In this document: piece after piece, positions 33,301-43,025 of the stretch
Layout of the letters: every line of letters starts with the position of its first letter
How positions within the stretch are numbered: position 1 is the stretch's first letter
Origin: Knufia peltigerae
Taxonomy: Eukaryota; Ascomycota; Eurotiomycetes; Chaetothyriales; Trichomeriaceae
Assembly: GCA_030247855.1 (NCBI GenBank)
Contig: JAPDRN010000073.1
Coordinates: 1 to 64,000 of the forward strand
Reading direction: 5' to 3'
DNA: 64,000 bases
Position numbers and translations under genes: made by a program
The notes under the pieces: generated by a model
Told to the model about the DNA's origin: nothing
The model's database searches: none
The model's input: the letters and a program-made list of their open reading frames with translations, nothing else

Positions 33301-33792
33301 AGGGATGGTCATTTCGTTGCCATCGCGGATGACGGCTGCGGAGGGCGAAGACAAGGATCGAAGGGCGTCCATTTTCTTCTCGGCCTGGAATTCCTGGTAG
33401 AAACCAATGAGGACATTGAGAACAATTACGGCAGTGATGACTGCTCCTTCTACGAAGTCCTCGACACCGTAGGAGAGGGCCATAGCCAACACCAATACCT
33501 AGTCCTCGTTAGAAGATTGGAAAAGGAAATAAAAGGGTTCTTGTAAGGTTGCTGTTGCTTGACATACCAAAATCATGGCGTTGGAAATCTGTTTGCCCAA
33601 GATCGAGTACCAGGCGACGCCGCCTTCGCCCGATAGCTTGTTGGGGCCATATTTGTCCTGATATTGTTCGACTTGCGCAGTGCTCAAGCCCGACTCGATG
33701 CGAGTCTGGAGATGGTCGACAATCTCCTCGACCGAGAGTAGGAAGGGTTGTTTGGGATAGTTCTGCTCGGCATTTTCGCCTTTCTTGCCCAT
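30370..33792 (-). CDS. ENA1: ENA-type P-type ATPase (sodium/potassium efflux, P2D class)
   Basis: Exons 33792-33568 and 33498-30370 join across a 69-bp GT-AG intron into 1117 aa. All P-type ATPase signatures are present: the N-terminal cation-ATPase domain, the actuator-domain loop DEAILTGEALPVAK, the phosphorylation motif DKTGTL (Asp377), the hinge MTGDGVNDSPSLK, and paired helix clusters. The fourth helix carries IIPESL in place of the IPEGLP of calcium pumps; together with TITMVVGMTQMRKRKVVVR this matches fungal ENA pumps. These sit in the plasma or endomembrane and export Na+, Li+ and often K+, essential for salt and alkaline tolerance. It diverges from COQ3 over a long 1066-bp region. 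Confidence 0.94.
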
Positions 33793-34858
33793 CTTGCGGG
33801 CAGCTAGTGTTTCTTGCGGTACGATTGCTGAACGAGATCCAGAGTGTGTCGGATTTCCTGGGTTAGCGGCAAGTTGTACAAACTATGGCATACAACATAT
33901 GTGTAGATTTGCGTGTTGGAAATCTACAAAGAGGTAATGCAGTGAAGATGTTGATTCCCCTGCTTTGGACTGGGTCTTTGTTCAAGAAACGTTTTTAGCA
34001 TTCGATGATGGAGCGGGGTTCATGGCATTCTTATATAGACTGCGCATGTGCATGATCAACAGTGCAACTCTCTCCTCAAACCTAACTACTAGACTCTTAC
34101 CTGTGCGTCTCGGGCCCAACACTTCCGTCATTGCGTACCTTCCGCAGGGGCCAAGAGATATCAAGTGATGTAGTACCCTTGGCATCAAAGCCTGAAGGTA
34201 CCCTGAGGTGGCTCGCCAAGGTCTTTGCCCGTGGGAGCGGAACAGTACCAAGGGTGAAGATGCATGGCGGTTCCTTGTTAACACGCGGGAAAACCACTGG
34301 ATCCCAAGAGGCGAAGAAGCAGAGATAACGTGTCACGGCGAGGCGAAAAGGTTGGCTCGGAGTCGGCGATCCAATAACACGAAAGCCAAGACAGTGGCCA
34401 AGGCCATGCCGAGACTGCGCCCAGAAACTCCGCTGGTGGTTGAAAGTCTTGTGCTTATGCTGTTCCGTACACATTTCAGCGCAGGCTCTGTTTTCGTACC
34501 AACGTTGTTCCGGCCCGGGCATCACTTTACACGAGATTCTCACATGAAGTGTGGGCATTGGGCAGTCAGATACGAGAGTACGAGCGAACTACTCCGTACG
34601 TACGACCACCATTTTTGCCTCACCTTATCGCTGTTTGAGTCAGAGCTTGTCAATAGTCGATCCCGACTTCCCGAGTAAACCTCCGCTTCGGTCGCTCGGT
34701 GCACGTCCTCCTTATGACGTCCCAGCCCTACACGGAGTACACAGCCCTCGTATTCGTCGTATCCGTGTGGTTCGGAAAATCTTCAAATCGGACGCAAGAA
34801 CCAAGACAAGCTCATCAAGCATTTTGCACATGACCGGAGAGGGAGGTGCAGGAGAGTC
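33793..34858. promoter_or_regulatory. Divergent intergenic region ENA ATPase / COQ3
   Basis: 1066 bp lie between two outward-facing start codons. GTACTCCGTAC-type elements occur at 34589-34603 and CGGAGTAC at 34734-34741. The open frame 34208-34678 has no domain character. ENA promoters are known to be heavily regulated in yeasts, but I do not see a site I can assign. Confidence 0.5.
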
Positions 34859-35818
34859 ATGAGTAGGTCAGTATCCAGGCTAGCAACTCAGCTTGCCTGT
34901 GAACCTGTCGATGCCTTTTCCCGAACGCTTTTTCGAAACGCGCATTCTCGACAATGGCTCAAAAGAGGCGGATCAATCCAACCACATAATAGAAACCACT
35001 CCACGACACACTCTCCTCCCGTGTCGTCCTCCTCCGTGTCCGCCGACGAGGTCAGTCATTTCTCCCGACTGGCCTCGACATGGTGGGATCCTCACGGCCC
35101 TTCGCGGCTCCTGCACCTCATGAACCCCCTCCGTCATGACTTTATAAAACCCTGTCTCTCACCCACGACATCGACACCGACCACCCCGGACCAGAAATAC
35201 ACATACCTCGACATAGGCTGCGGAGGAGGCATCTTCGCCTCCTCGGCCGCACGGCTCCCCTCCACGCGCTCCGTCACCGCAATCGATCCCACGCCGCTCG
35301 TGATCGAGGTCGCGAAATCCCATCAGCGGTCCGACCCAGCCCTGTCCCCTCCGAAACTTACATACCTCAACTGTGCGATCGAGGACCTGTCCCGGCACGT
35401 GTCGCCCGAGCAGGAACAGGAGCAAGAGCGACGGCAATTATACGACTTCATCACCGTCTTCGAGGTCCTCGAACACATCTCGCAGCCGTCGGCGTTTCTC
35501 GACGTTGCCTCTGCCCACCTCAAACCTGGCGGGTGGCTGATCGGCAGCACCATCTCCCGCTCCACCACGGCGTGGCTCACGACCAAAGTCATCGCCGAGG
35601 CACCCTTGGTCGGCATCGTGCCCGCCGGCACGCACGACTGGGACCAGTACATCAACCCGGACGAGCTGCGGGGTTACTTCGAGTCACGCTCCGGCTGGAC
35701 CGACTTTCACACCCAAGGCGTCGTCTATGTCCCGGCGCTCGGCTGGAAGAGCGTCCAGGGAAGCGAAGAGTTTGGGAACTATTTCTTCCGAGTCAAGAAA
35801 AGCGGACTGATCCAATGA
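34859..35818 (+). CDS. COQ3: Ubiquinone biosynthesis O-methyltransferase COQ3, mitochondrial
   Basis: A single exon encodes 319 aa. The first 60 residues are rich in Arg, Ser and Thr and poor in acidic residues, as expected for a mitochondrial presequence. SRLASTWWDPHGPSRLLHLM is a hallmark of UbiG/Coq3 enzymes. SAM-binding motif I is YLDIGCGGGIF (residues 116-126), with acidic Asp at the end of strand 2 in VTAIDPT and a later FEVLEHISQP. The enzyme performs the two O-methylations of coenzyme Q synthesis on the matrix face of the inner membrane, within the CoQ synthome. Residues 170-185 contain a Glu/Gln/Arg-rich insertion that looks fungal-specific. Confidence 0.96.
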   Translation: MSRSVSRLATQLACEPVDAFSRTLFRNAHSRQWLKRGGSIQPHNRNHSTTHSPPVSSSSVSADEVSHFSRLASTWWDPHGPSRLLHLMNPLRHDFIKPCLSPTTSTPTTPDQKYTYLDIGCGGGIFASSAARLPSTRSVTAIDPTPLVIEVAKSHQRSDPALSPPKLTYLNCAIEDLSRHVSPEQEQEQERRQLYDFITVFEVLEHISQPSAFLDVASAHLKPGGWLIGSTISRSTTAWLTTKVIAEAPLVGIVPAGTHDWDQYINPDELRGYFESRSGWTDFHTQGVVYVPALGWKSVQGSEEFGNYFFRVKKSGLIQ

Positions 35819-36268
35819 ATTGTACAAACATACATCCACATAAGCGAACGTTCACCACCAAAAAGCGACCCGAAGATACCCTGTATGATAGTCGGCGAGC
35901 GAAAAACGATAGACGTGTACGAGTACAAAAGTGTATATAACAAACAACCACTGCTTGATACAAGTGATTTAACAGTGGAAAAGACCTGTCCTGTCTGTAT
36001 GGACATGGAAAGAAATATGTTTAAATTGTACAATATGACAGCTCAGAACCAATCGATCGATCACTGTCCATGCCAACGCCAAATGCTGTGCATCGCTGTT
36101 TGCAGATGCCGGGGTATCTCGTAATAATCAAAACACCGTTCCAGGTCCTGTTCATCCCGGATATTCCACAAACTCCTGATTGTCGTAAAGAAATTACGCA
36201 TGTCACTCAACAGCATCTCGTGTTCTCACCATCCATCCATCCAGACCAGGGACCAGTACCAGAAGAGC
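35819..36268. other. Convergent 3' flanks of COQ3 and the BRAP2-like gene
   Basis: Both flanking genes end here. No further gene or RNA structure is seen. Confidence 0.5.
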
Positions 36269-38686
36269 TCATTTCTTAGCCTTCTTCTTGCCCTTTCGCT
36301 TCTTGTTTGCACTGTTGCTCTTCGGTCTCCCTTCTCCGTCATCACCGTGCTCAACCTCACCTTCAATGTCGGAGCCCTCGCCTTCAGTGGTGGATGATGG
36401 AACCAGTAATCCCTCACCAAGTAGTCTGGATTTACAGTCCTCCATGATCTGCTTGGCTTTCCCTTCATCCCAGTCCTTGCTGGCAGATATCTCACCGAAG
36501 ATGTCGTGGTAAGCAGCATGAATCCTAGCAGGCGGTTCGACTGAGGGCAGTGGACCAGGGACCGCCCGAAACGAGTGCGAAGGACCTGAAGAACCAAGGG
36601 TACGACTCTGACCATTGACGATTCGACGGCCTCGTCGCAGTGGCACCTTCTTTGCGGGTCCAGCTTCGATAATAGCGCCATCGAGATCCTCTTGTTCCAG
36701 CTCTCCCCTTGCAACCATTTCTTGCAACTTCTTCTGCGCTGATATTTGCATCATTGCATCCCGATGCTCCTCTCTCAGACCCTCCATCAACAGATCCTTG
36801 GTAGCGTTGTCCTCCTCGAGACTCTGTATCGTTTTGTTCAAGCGGTCAATCTGTGTCTCTTCGAGGTATTTCAGTCTCTGCATGAGGTTCGCGCTCAGGG
36901 TCTTCTCCTCCTGGAATTTCTGGTTAAAGGATCGAGCCATCTCTTCAAACTTGGCACAACGCTTTTCCAGGCGACTCTTCTCTCTCTCGAGTTCAGGAAG
37001 AAGTCCTTTAGCCACGACATCATGTTCGTCTTCAAGAGCACGTAACTTGTCCGTTGCCAGTCGACATTCCTCCAGGGCTCGCTCGGCATTTTTGTTCGCT
37101 TCCGATGCTTTATCAACAGCTCTTTCAACGACTTCCTCGAAATACACACGCTGACTTTCCAGTTGGCTGGTCAACAGATGCGTGTACTCCAAAGCGATGT
37201 TGTCCATCTTGGCCACCTCGATATCTTCCGATCCTTCCAATGCGGTAGGCTCTCGTCTTCTGCCTGGAAGTTCAACAAGTTTCTCACCTGGCTTGGCTGC
37301 ATCCTGGATAATACGATGCACGTAGGCGTCACCTGCATAGTCCCAAACTCTTTTGCTTTCTAGATCCATGCTAAAGGTGTGCCCGCTGTCTTCAAAATGC
37401 GCGTAAGCGTGTTTTCCTTCGTACCTTCCACAACCAACCTTGCCACAGATCAAACACTGCCACAGGCTGGTGTCAACATGGCAAACCTCGCACTCGAGTG
37501 GTCCGTCATTGGGCTCATATTCGTTCCCCTTGAGAGTCTTGAACTTGGAAGATCCCACGCGAGACGAGAAATCGTCGTGGGTATATCTGCAGACAGGACA
37601 GCCTCCACCAGACCATTTCTCAAGACACGTGCAATGAAATACGTGTTGGCATGGGATCGTGAGCAAGCCTGTTGTTTCGTCCATCCGTTCCAGACAGACA
37701 GGGCAAGTGGGCAATTCGACCAGTGATGGCGTCCGCGGGGCTAGAGGCTTCGAAGTAGTCGATGCAGGGATGAAGGGATCGTTGGACATGCGAGGGTAAC
37801 TTGTGGTTGGGGAGCTCAGGCCACTGCTGTGTTCCATTGATGATGTATGTAACAGATTGACAGACTTGAGGAAGACAACGTGGCAGGTCTCTGGCTCCAT
37901 GCTGTTAAAGACCTTGCCATTCCATTCGTACTGCCACTCTCTTGCTTTCTTGCCGTGTTTGAACTTGATCAATACCATGTATCTGTTGGCCCGTGAAGTA
38001 CGGACCATTCTGAAATGGCTCACTTCGCTCCTGGTATCCTCCCCAACCCACGAAAGGAAATCGGACGGGGTCATGTAAGAGGGCACCGCCAGGATACAAA
38101 GACTTGTGCATTCTTCGTCCTTTGGTGGAGGATGAGGCTTGCCGGAAGGTGGATTGCGCAGACCATCGCTCCATAAGTCACTCGACCTGTAGGCGGAATC
38201 GGAAAACAGTCCAGATGTCTCTTCGCTATCTCTATAGAGGTGTACGATCCCCCACCCTTCCGCGTTGTCGGGGTCCTCTAATGGCTCGTACCGTCCTTTG
38301 AGATGGTGTCCGGAGATGGCACTTCCGATGCCTTTTCCGATGCTATTGTCTTCTGTGATGGCTAGATCCTTTCCTTCTGAATGTGACATGTCTTGGCCCC
38401 GCAACAGGATCTTGTCAAGTCTATGGTCTGACGGGTGCGAATGTTGTATGTCTGGAAGGTCGGCGTCGGATCCCCACGGCAGATGCGCCGGTGCGCGAGG
38501 TCCGGAAGGGTCTTCCTTCACGTGTACGCCAGGATCTTTCGAGCGACGACGCTGATGGTGTGAAAAGGGCTTCAAGGCCTTGGAGAATCGATCGAAGGGC
38601 GAGGGCGGGGTTTGCCTGTCTGCTTTCGTCGGAGGATTAACGACTGTGAAGAGTTCAATGGCAATGTGAAAGAAATAGTCGGGCAT
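36269..38686 (-). CDS. ETP1: BRAP2/Etp1-type RING E3 ligase with UBP zinc finger
   Basis: A single exon encodes 805 aa. Domains in order: a disordered N-terminus; the BRAP2 RRM-like region at about residues 190-280 (CTSLCILAVPSYMTPSDFLS); a C3H2C3-type RING at about 328-366 (CPVC, then CQHVFHCTC, then CPVC); a ZnF-UBP domain at about 399-460 (CEVC, CLICGKVGCGRY, HAYAHFEDSGHTFSM); a long coiled coil at about 510-690; and a lysine-rich tail KKRKGKKKAKK. This is the layout of human BRAP/IMP and yeast Etp1. The UBP finger binds the free C-terminus of ubiquitin and the RING confers E3 activity. Yeast Etp1 is linked to ethanol tolerance and stress signalling. It lies next to polyubiquitin, which is probably coincidence. 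Confidence 0.94.
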   Translation of the reverse strand: MPDYFFHIAIELFTVVNPPTKADRQTPPSPFDRFSKALKPFSHHQRRRSKDPGVHVKEDPSGPRAPAHLPWGSDADLPDIQHSHPSDHRLDKILLRGQDMSHSEGKDLAITEDNSIGKGIGSAISGHHLKGRYEPLEDPDNAEGWGIVHLYRDSEETSGLFSDSAYRSSDLWSDGLRNPPSGKPHPPPKDEECTSLCILAVPSYMTPSDFLSWVGEDTRSEVSHFRMVRTSRANRYMVLIKFKHGKKAREWQYEWNGKVFNSMEPETCHVVFLKSVNLLHTSSMEHSSGLSSPTTSYPRMSNDPFIPASTTSKPLAPRTPSLVELPTCPVCLERMDETTGLLTIPCQHVFHCTCLEKWSGGGCPVCRYTHDDFSSRVGSSKFKTLKGNEYEPNDGPLECEVCHVDTSLWQCLICGKVGCGRYEGKHAYAHFEDSGHTFSMDLESKRVWDYAGDAYVHRIIQDAAKPGEKLVELPGRRREPTALEGSEDIEVAKMDNIALEYTHLLTSQLESQRVYFEEVVERAVDKASEANKNAERALEECRLATDKLRALEDEHDVVAKGLLPELEREKSRLEKRCAKFEEMARSFNQKFQEEKTLSANLMQRLKYLEETQIDRLNKTIQSLEEDNATKDLLMEGLREEHRDAMMQISAQKKLQEMVARGELEQEDLDGAIIEAGPAKKVPLRRGRRIVNGQSRTLGSSGPSHSFRAVPGPLPSVEPPARIHAAYHDIFGEISASKDWDEGKAKQIMEDCKSRLLGEGLLVPSSTTEGEGSDIEGEVEHGDDGEGRPKSNSANKKRKGKKKAKK

Positions 38687-39124
38687 TTCGCCAGGGCATT
38701 ATGCTGGCAAATATTACATTGGCAAGGATTAAAGGAATGAATCGTGGTCGACGGGAATCAAGAATGATTTGGAGAGAATCCGTCGAGTAGTGGCGGGTAT
38801 TGAATATCCTTCCCGCTCGGTGGCAACAACATCTAAACCGCGCTCCGCATTGCATTCATTTCTATTTATCAAACGATACACACACATATCTACAAGGAAA
38901 GTCAGGGGAATATGGAAAAGAACATATCGAGAAGCAGTGATTGTATTTTGCATTCTCTAATCTACTACTCATTGCCTGGTCGCGTCACCAGCAATGTCGA
39001 CTATGCAAACCACGTATCAAGATCTCGTGTCATGACTGCTTGCAGTCTCCATACCATACAACCAAAGGAAAGGGCGCCCATAATTCATGTCGTAAGAGAG
39101 AATATGCATAAAACTGGTGGATGT
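38687..39124. other. Intergenic, no gene seen
   Basis: 438 bp hold the promoter of the BRAP2-like gene and the 3' flank of polyubiquitin, both on the minus strand. Confidence 0.5.
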
Positions 39125-40104
39125 TTACTGACCACCACGAAGTCTTAGCACCAAGTGCAGAGTGCTTTCCTTTTGGATGTTGTAGTCAGACAGCGTCCGG
39201 CCATCCTCCAACTGCTTGCCTGCAAAGATCAATCGCTGTTGGTCAGGTGGAATACCCTCCTTGTCTTGGATTTTGCTCTTGACGTTGTCGATAGTGTCCG
39301 ACGACTCAACTTCAAGGGTAATTGTCTTTCCAGTCAAAGTCTTGACGAAGATCTGCATACCACCTCGTAATCTCAGGACGAGATGAAGAGTGGATTCCTT
39401 CTGGATGTTGTAATCTGAGAGAGTTCGACCGTCTTCTAGTTGCTTGCCTGCGAAGATCAATCGTTGCTGATCCGGGGGGATACCCTCTTTGTCTTGAATT
39501 TTGCTCTTCACATTGTCAATGGTGTCAGAGGATTCGACTTCCAGTGTGATAGTTTTGCCCGTAAGGGTCTTGACAAAGATTTGCATACCGCCGCGAAGAC
39601 GGAGGACAAGGTGAAGGGTGGACTCTTTCTGAATGTTGTAGTCTGAGAGAGTGCGGCCATCTTCTAATTGTTTGCCTGCAAAGATCAAGCGTTGCTGGTC
39701 GGGAGGAATGCCCTCCTTGTCCTGAATCTTGCTCTTTACATTGTCGATGGTATCAGACGATTCAACCTCGAGGGTGATGGTCTTGCCGGTCAGGGTCTTG
39801 ACGAAAATTTGCATACCACCACGGAGACGGAGGACAAGATGGAGGGTTGATTCTTTTTGGATATTGTAGTCGCTCAGGGTGCGGCCATCTTCAAGTTGCT
39901 TTCCTGCGAAGATAAGACGCTGCTGATCAGGAGGAATTCCTTCCTTGTCCTGGATCTTGGACTTGACGTTGTCGATCGTATCACTGGATTCGACCTCAAG
40001 AGTGATGGTCTTTCCGGTGACTGCGGGCTGATGTTAGCATGAGTTCAGGTGGCGTTAGATCAGGTGGGGGTGAGTCACTTACGGGTCTTGACGAAGATCT
40101 GCAT
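39125..40104 (-). CDS. UBI4: Polyubiquitin, four head-to-tail repeats
   Basis: Exon 1 (40104-40083) encodes MQIFVKT plus one base of codon 8; a 62-bp GT-AG intron follows; exon 2 (40020-39125) completes four 76-residue ubiquitin units and one extra C-terminal Gln, 305 aa in all. Each unit ends RLRGG and carries the usual lysines including Lys48 and Lys63. The units are identical in protein but differ at many synonymous positions. The precursor is cleaved by deubiquitinases after each Gly76; the terminal Gln caps the last unit. Family members are induced by heat and starvation. The start codon and the splice junction are unambiguous because the protein is invariant. Confidence 0.98.
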
Positions 40105-40750
40105 GATTGCGGTTTCTTATGAAGTAGTGTAGTAAGTAGAAGATATCACGAACGGACTGAGAGAGAGACTTTTGAAGATCTCAGGAGATGATTTTGCGTT
40201 TATGAGTGATAGGAAGAGAGGATGAGATGAATGATGGGTAGGAAGCCTTAAGTAGGAGTGATGAGGAAGCAGGCGGCAAAGGCGGTGGCTGTGACGCCAA
40301 GCGTTAATGACAACGGCGCTAATTCCGATAGGCAAGTGCCACCTAGAAGATTGGAGAAGGCAGTCGTCACAGTAGTCACCGTAGTTGCCACAGGTGAGGG
40401 CAATAAAGACAAGTCTGGGCTTTAATAATCCATTATCCGTACCGAGCAAGGCGCTAAACCACCCTCAGACTAGCATCGCGGGGGATCACGTGTAGGGTTG
40501 GCTTTCTCCCATCTCACCCATCAACCCCCGTTTCATTATCCATAGAAGCACTCTGTCCAACTGGTCAAACGCTACGGAGTACAAAATTTCGATCTCTGGG
40601 GTCTTCAGAACTTGAGAAGCCGATGAGGATGAGCCATACCTCCTGGTCGTCTTAAGGGTGTACGAATTCATCTTCGAGACTCTCTTACTGAGTTATGCAA
40701 TGAGTGGTACAGGCAACATCTTTCCAGGGCAAATTCGTTCTGAGAAGCTC

Positions 40751-40823
40751 TCCCTTTTTCGATTGTTTGCTAAACATGTGCACTTTTGTGTGTGATTGAC
40801 CAATGAATCGTCCAGTCAAGGGA
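40751..40823. promoter_or_regulatory. Candidate BrlA response elements upstream of wetA
   Basis: BrlA sites in Aspergillus follow MRAGGGR. Matches are AAAGGGA on the minus strand (40751-40757) and CAAGGGA on the plus strand (40817-40823). A third, CAAGGGG on the minus strand, lies at 41153-41159 just before the start codon. About 0.7 matches are expected by chance over this length on both strands, so this is suggestive only. Confidence 0.35.
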
Positions 40824-41030
40824 GTTGCACCAAGAGCTCTCTCTCTGGCCATCTTCCTTCGACTCTGAACCTTTCAAAGGCGTTTCGAAGCAATCGGACT
40901 CCTCCTAGTAGGCCGAGCCCCTGTTTCTACTTATCCAACCCACGAATGCCTACCTAGTTATGGTGGTCATGAGCTCTGCCATACCTGGACGCAGCGTCCT
41001 TGAATCGGCGCTGGGACCACAATTGCTACG

Positions 41031-41124
41031 CATTCCACTATATCACATTCCTACCTCGTCTTGACAACAGGTTTCCTAGGTCCCTCCAAAGCATTGTTTA
41101 TCTTTGTCACTTATGATACATTCT
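41031..41124 (+). promoter_or_regulatory. Cluster of three AbaA-type sites (CATTCY)
   Basis: CATTCC at 41031-41036, CATTCC at 41046-41051 and CATTCT at 41119-41124 all lie on the plus strand, 63-156 bp before the wetA start codon. CATTCY is the binding consensus of AbaA, the TEA-domain regulator that activates wetA in Aspergillus nidulans. Three same-strand copies in 94 bp is more than expected by chance. Confidence 0.5.
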
Positions 41125-41186
41125 CTCCGTGTTTCCGTGATCGACTCAAGTACCCCTTGTCCCAGATAACGGCAGGATATGCGGCC

Positions 41187-43025
41187 ATGTCAACCATGTC
41201 TTTTGCGGACTCACCCGACGATACCATGCGACCAGAAGACAAGGCGTACATGATGCTATTTGGGACCCCTGAACAGGAGTCCAACTCCTTCGATGAGTTC
41301 TTCAACGAGGATATGTACAAGCTGGAGGCGAGCGAAGGTGATGACGAGAAACAACAGCATTTTGGCATCTTTGACGATTTTCTTGCCAATGAAGCCATTA
41401 AGGAGCATCATAACAAAGCCTCACTCGCAACGATTCCCTCACCAGAACGGGATTCCTCACCTCAGCCGTGGCGACAAGGAGTATGGTGTCTGCGGCCCAG
41501 ACAGCAGCCTTCTGAGCTGGTGGTGGAGAAAGTACGTCGGCTCGAAACAAAGCGACCGCCTCTCCACCATCAAACAATGAATCTGGTCAATCAATACGTC
41601 CCAAAAGCTCCCATTCCAACAGCGTCTCTAGACACCACCTCGGCGAGTCGAACCAGGCGATATGCAACAACGCCATATGCTGCTGCAATAGATTCATCTG
41701 ACTTGACAAGACCATCGTTCACACGCGAAGCCACACTCTCGCCGAGCCCTATGTATGCACAACTACCCATCGCTTCAAGAGATGGTCATGGGGACACGAG
41801 TACATGGCAGCAAGATTTTCAAAATTTTCATCTCCGCCCCTCTTGTGAGGCTCCACTTCATTCACCGTCACGGCATCACTATAGAACGATGAAGACTCGT
41901 GAGAAGAACTCTGCGGGAGTGGCAGAAAACCACACCCTTGCACTCCCTGCTGTTCTGCCAGAATCGCTTGGAGGTGGAAGTTGCTCAGCAGCAATCGACC
42001 CCTTTCTGCTTGAGCAATCCGAACAGCGGCCGAATTTGTATCAATACCAAGTTGGATCGCCACGTGCTGACGGCATTTCACATGGGCTGCTGTCAATTCA
42101 TTCGCCCAGCAGTGGGAGTGATCCATCATCAAGCAGCTCACATCATTCCCACGAAGCAAGATCCTATACGTCGAACACCAGTGTCGAGATGCATTCGCAG
42201 TCGGTCTTTTCTCCTCCCACTACCGCTGACTTTCTTTCTCATCCGCCGCTCCCACGACTGGAGCCTGAAGAAACCTACCCTGTTCTCGCTGCACCGACGC
42301 CGCAACGTATTCCACATCCGATCCTGCAGCAGCCAGCTACTGCCTCGCTGATCGGACTGGGCATTCAGTATCCTCGATGGGAACAAACTGGTCAACAGGC
42401 GTCTTACGATCCACTGTCATCGTCTACAATGCCAGAACCGGTGATCTACTCTCCACCAGCGCGGACAATGCCAGTACCTGCGCCGTCGTTGTCGTCATAC
42501 CCACCTCTTCCGCCCCCAGCGTCCTACATCTTTTCCGAACAGTCCACTTTCATGACACCGCGCAAACAACGACGCTCACCGTCAAGATCTCCTTCACCTC
42601 CTATCTCGCCAACGACTATCAGCCCCCGCAGAACTACCCGGCGTTCACCAACCAGGACAGTCACAGATTACACTCATAGTCGCAGGAAATCGATCCACAA
42701 ATCAGGTCCAATGCGGGATCATACCGTTTCACAAGAGCCGCCGCTTCCATCACCCCGAACCAGATCCTCGTCGAGACCACCTCGAACACCCAAGAGGCCC
42801 AAGACGCCAACCAGTGCAGTTCCCAAGATCGGCTTTGTCAATTTCACCCCAGCCGATTCGGCCAAGTTGATGAGCGATGTGGCGCCAAGTGGCAGTTCGA
42901 AGACTCGAGCTCGTCGAGAACTGGAAGCTCGAGAAAAGAGGAAGAAGTTGAGCGAGGCTGCGTTGAAAGCGGTACGGGTTGCAGGGGGCGATGTCGCTGC
43001 ATTTGAAAAGGCGATCTTCACATAA
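41187..43025 (+). CDS. wetA: WetA, developmental regulator of conidial maturation
   Basis: A single exon encodes 612 aa from the first ATG (MSTMSFADSPDD); the upstream frame begins only with TTG. The C-terminal 60 residues carry the WetA signature: FVNFTPADS, then VAPSGSSKTRARRELEAREK, then KLSEAALKAV and AGGDVAAFE. This matches the conserved ESC1/WetA-related DNA-binding region of Aspergillus WetA. The N-terminus has the short motif FDEFFNEDMYKLEA, comparable to the WetA start region, and the middle is Ser/Pro/Thr-rich and disordered. WetA acts in the nucleus at the end of the BrlA-AbaA-WetA cascade and controls spore wall completion, trehalose and dormancy. The AbaA-type sites upstream agree with this. 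Confidence 0.93.
   Translation: MSTMSFADSPDDTMRPEDKAYMMLFGTPEQESNSFDEFFNEDMYKLEASEGDDEKQQHFGIFDDFLANEAIKEHHNKASLATIPSPERDSSPQPWRQGVWCLRPRQQPSELVVEKVRRLETKRPPLHHQTMNLVNQYVPKAPIPTASLDTTSASRTRRYATTPYAAAIDSSDLTRPSFTREATLSPSPMYAQLPIASRDGHGDTSTWQQDFQNFHLRPSCEAPLHSPSRHHYRTMKTREKNSAGVAENHTLALPAVLPESLGGGSCSAAIDPFLLEQSEQRPNLYQYQVGSPRADGISHGLLSIHSPSSGSDPSSSSSHHSHEARSYTSNTSVEMHSQSVFSPPTTADFLSHPPLPRLEPEETYPVLAAPTPQRIPHPILQQPATASLIGLGIQYPRWEQTGQQASYDPLSSSTMPEPVIYSPPARTMPVPAPSLSSYPPLPPPASYIFSEQSTFMTPRKQRRSPSRSPSPPISPTTISPRRTTRRSPTRTVTDYTHSRRKSIHKSGPMRDHTVSQEPPLPSPRTRSSSRPPRTPKRPKTPTSAVPKIGFVNFTPADSAKLMSDVAPSGSSKTRARRELEAREKRKKLSEAALKAVRVAGGDVAAFEKAIFT

Larger units (their letters stand above)
40105..41186. 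promoter_or_regulatory. Divergent promoter region UBI4 / wetA
   Basis: 1082 bp separate outward-facing start codons. The half nearest wetA carries the AbaA- and BrlA-type motifs listed separately. A GGAGTAC element lies at about 40575. No further gene is supported. Confidence 0.6.

Noticed and set aside
34208..34678. 156-codon plus-strand frame upstream of COQ3
   Set aside because: Its composition is not protein-like and it overlaps GTAC-type elements. It is better read as promoter sequence.
41061..41186. 42-residue N-terminal extension of WetA
   Set aside because: It begins with TTG and overlaps one AbaA-type and one BrlA-type motif. The first ATG is at 41187.
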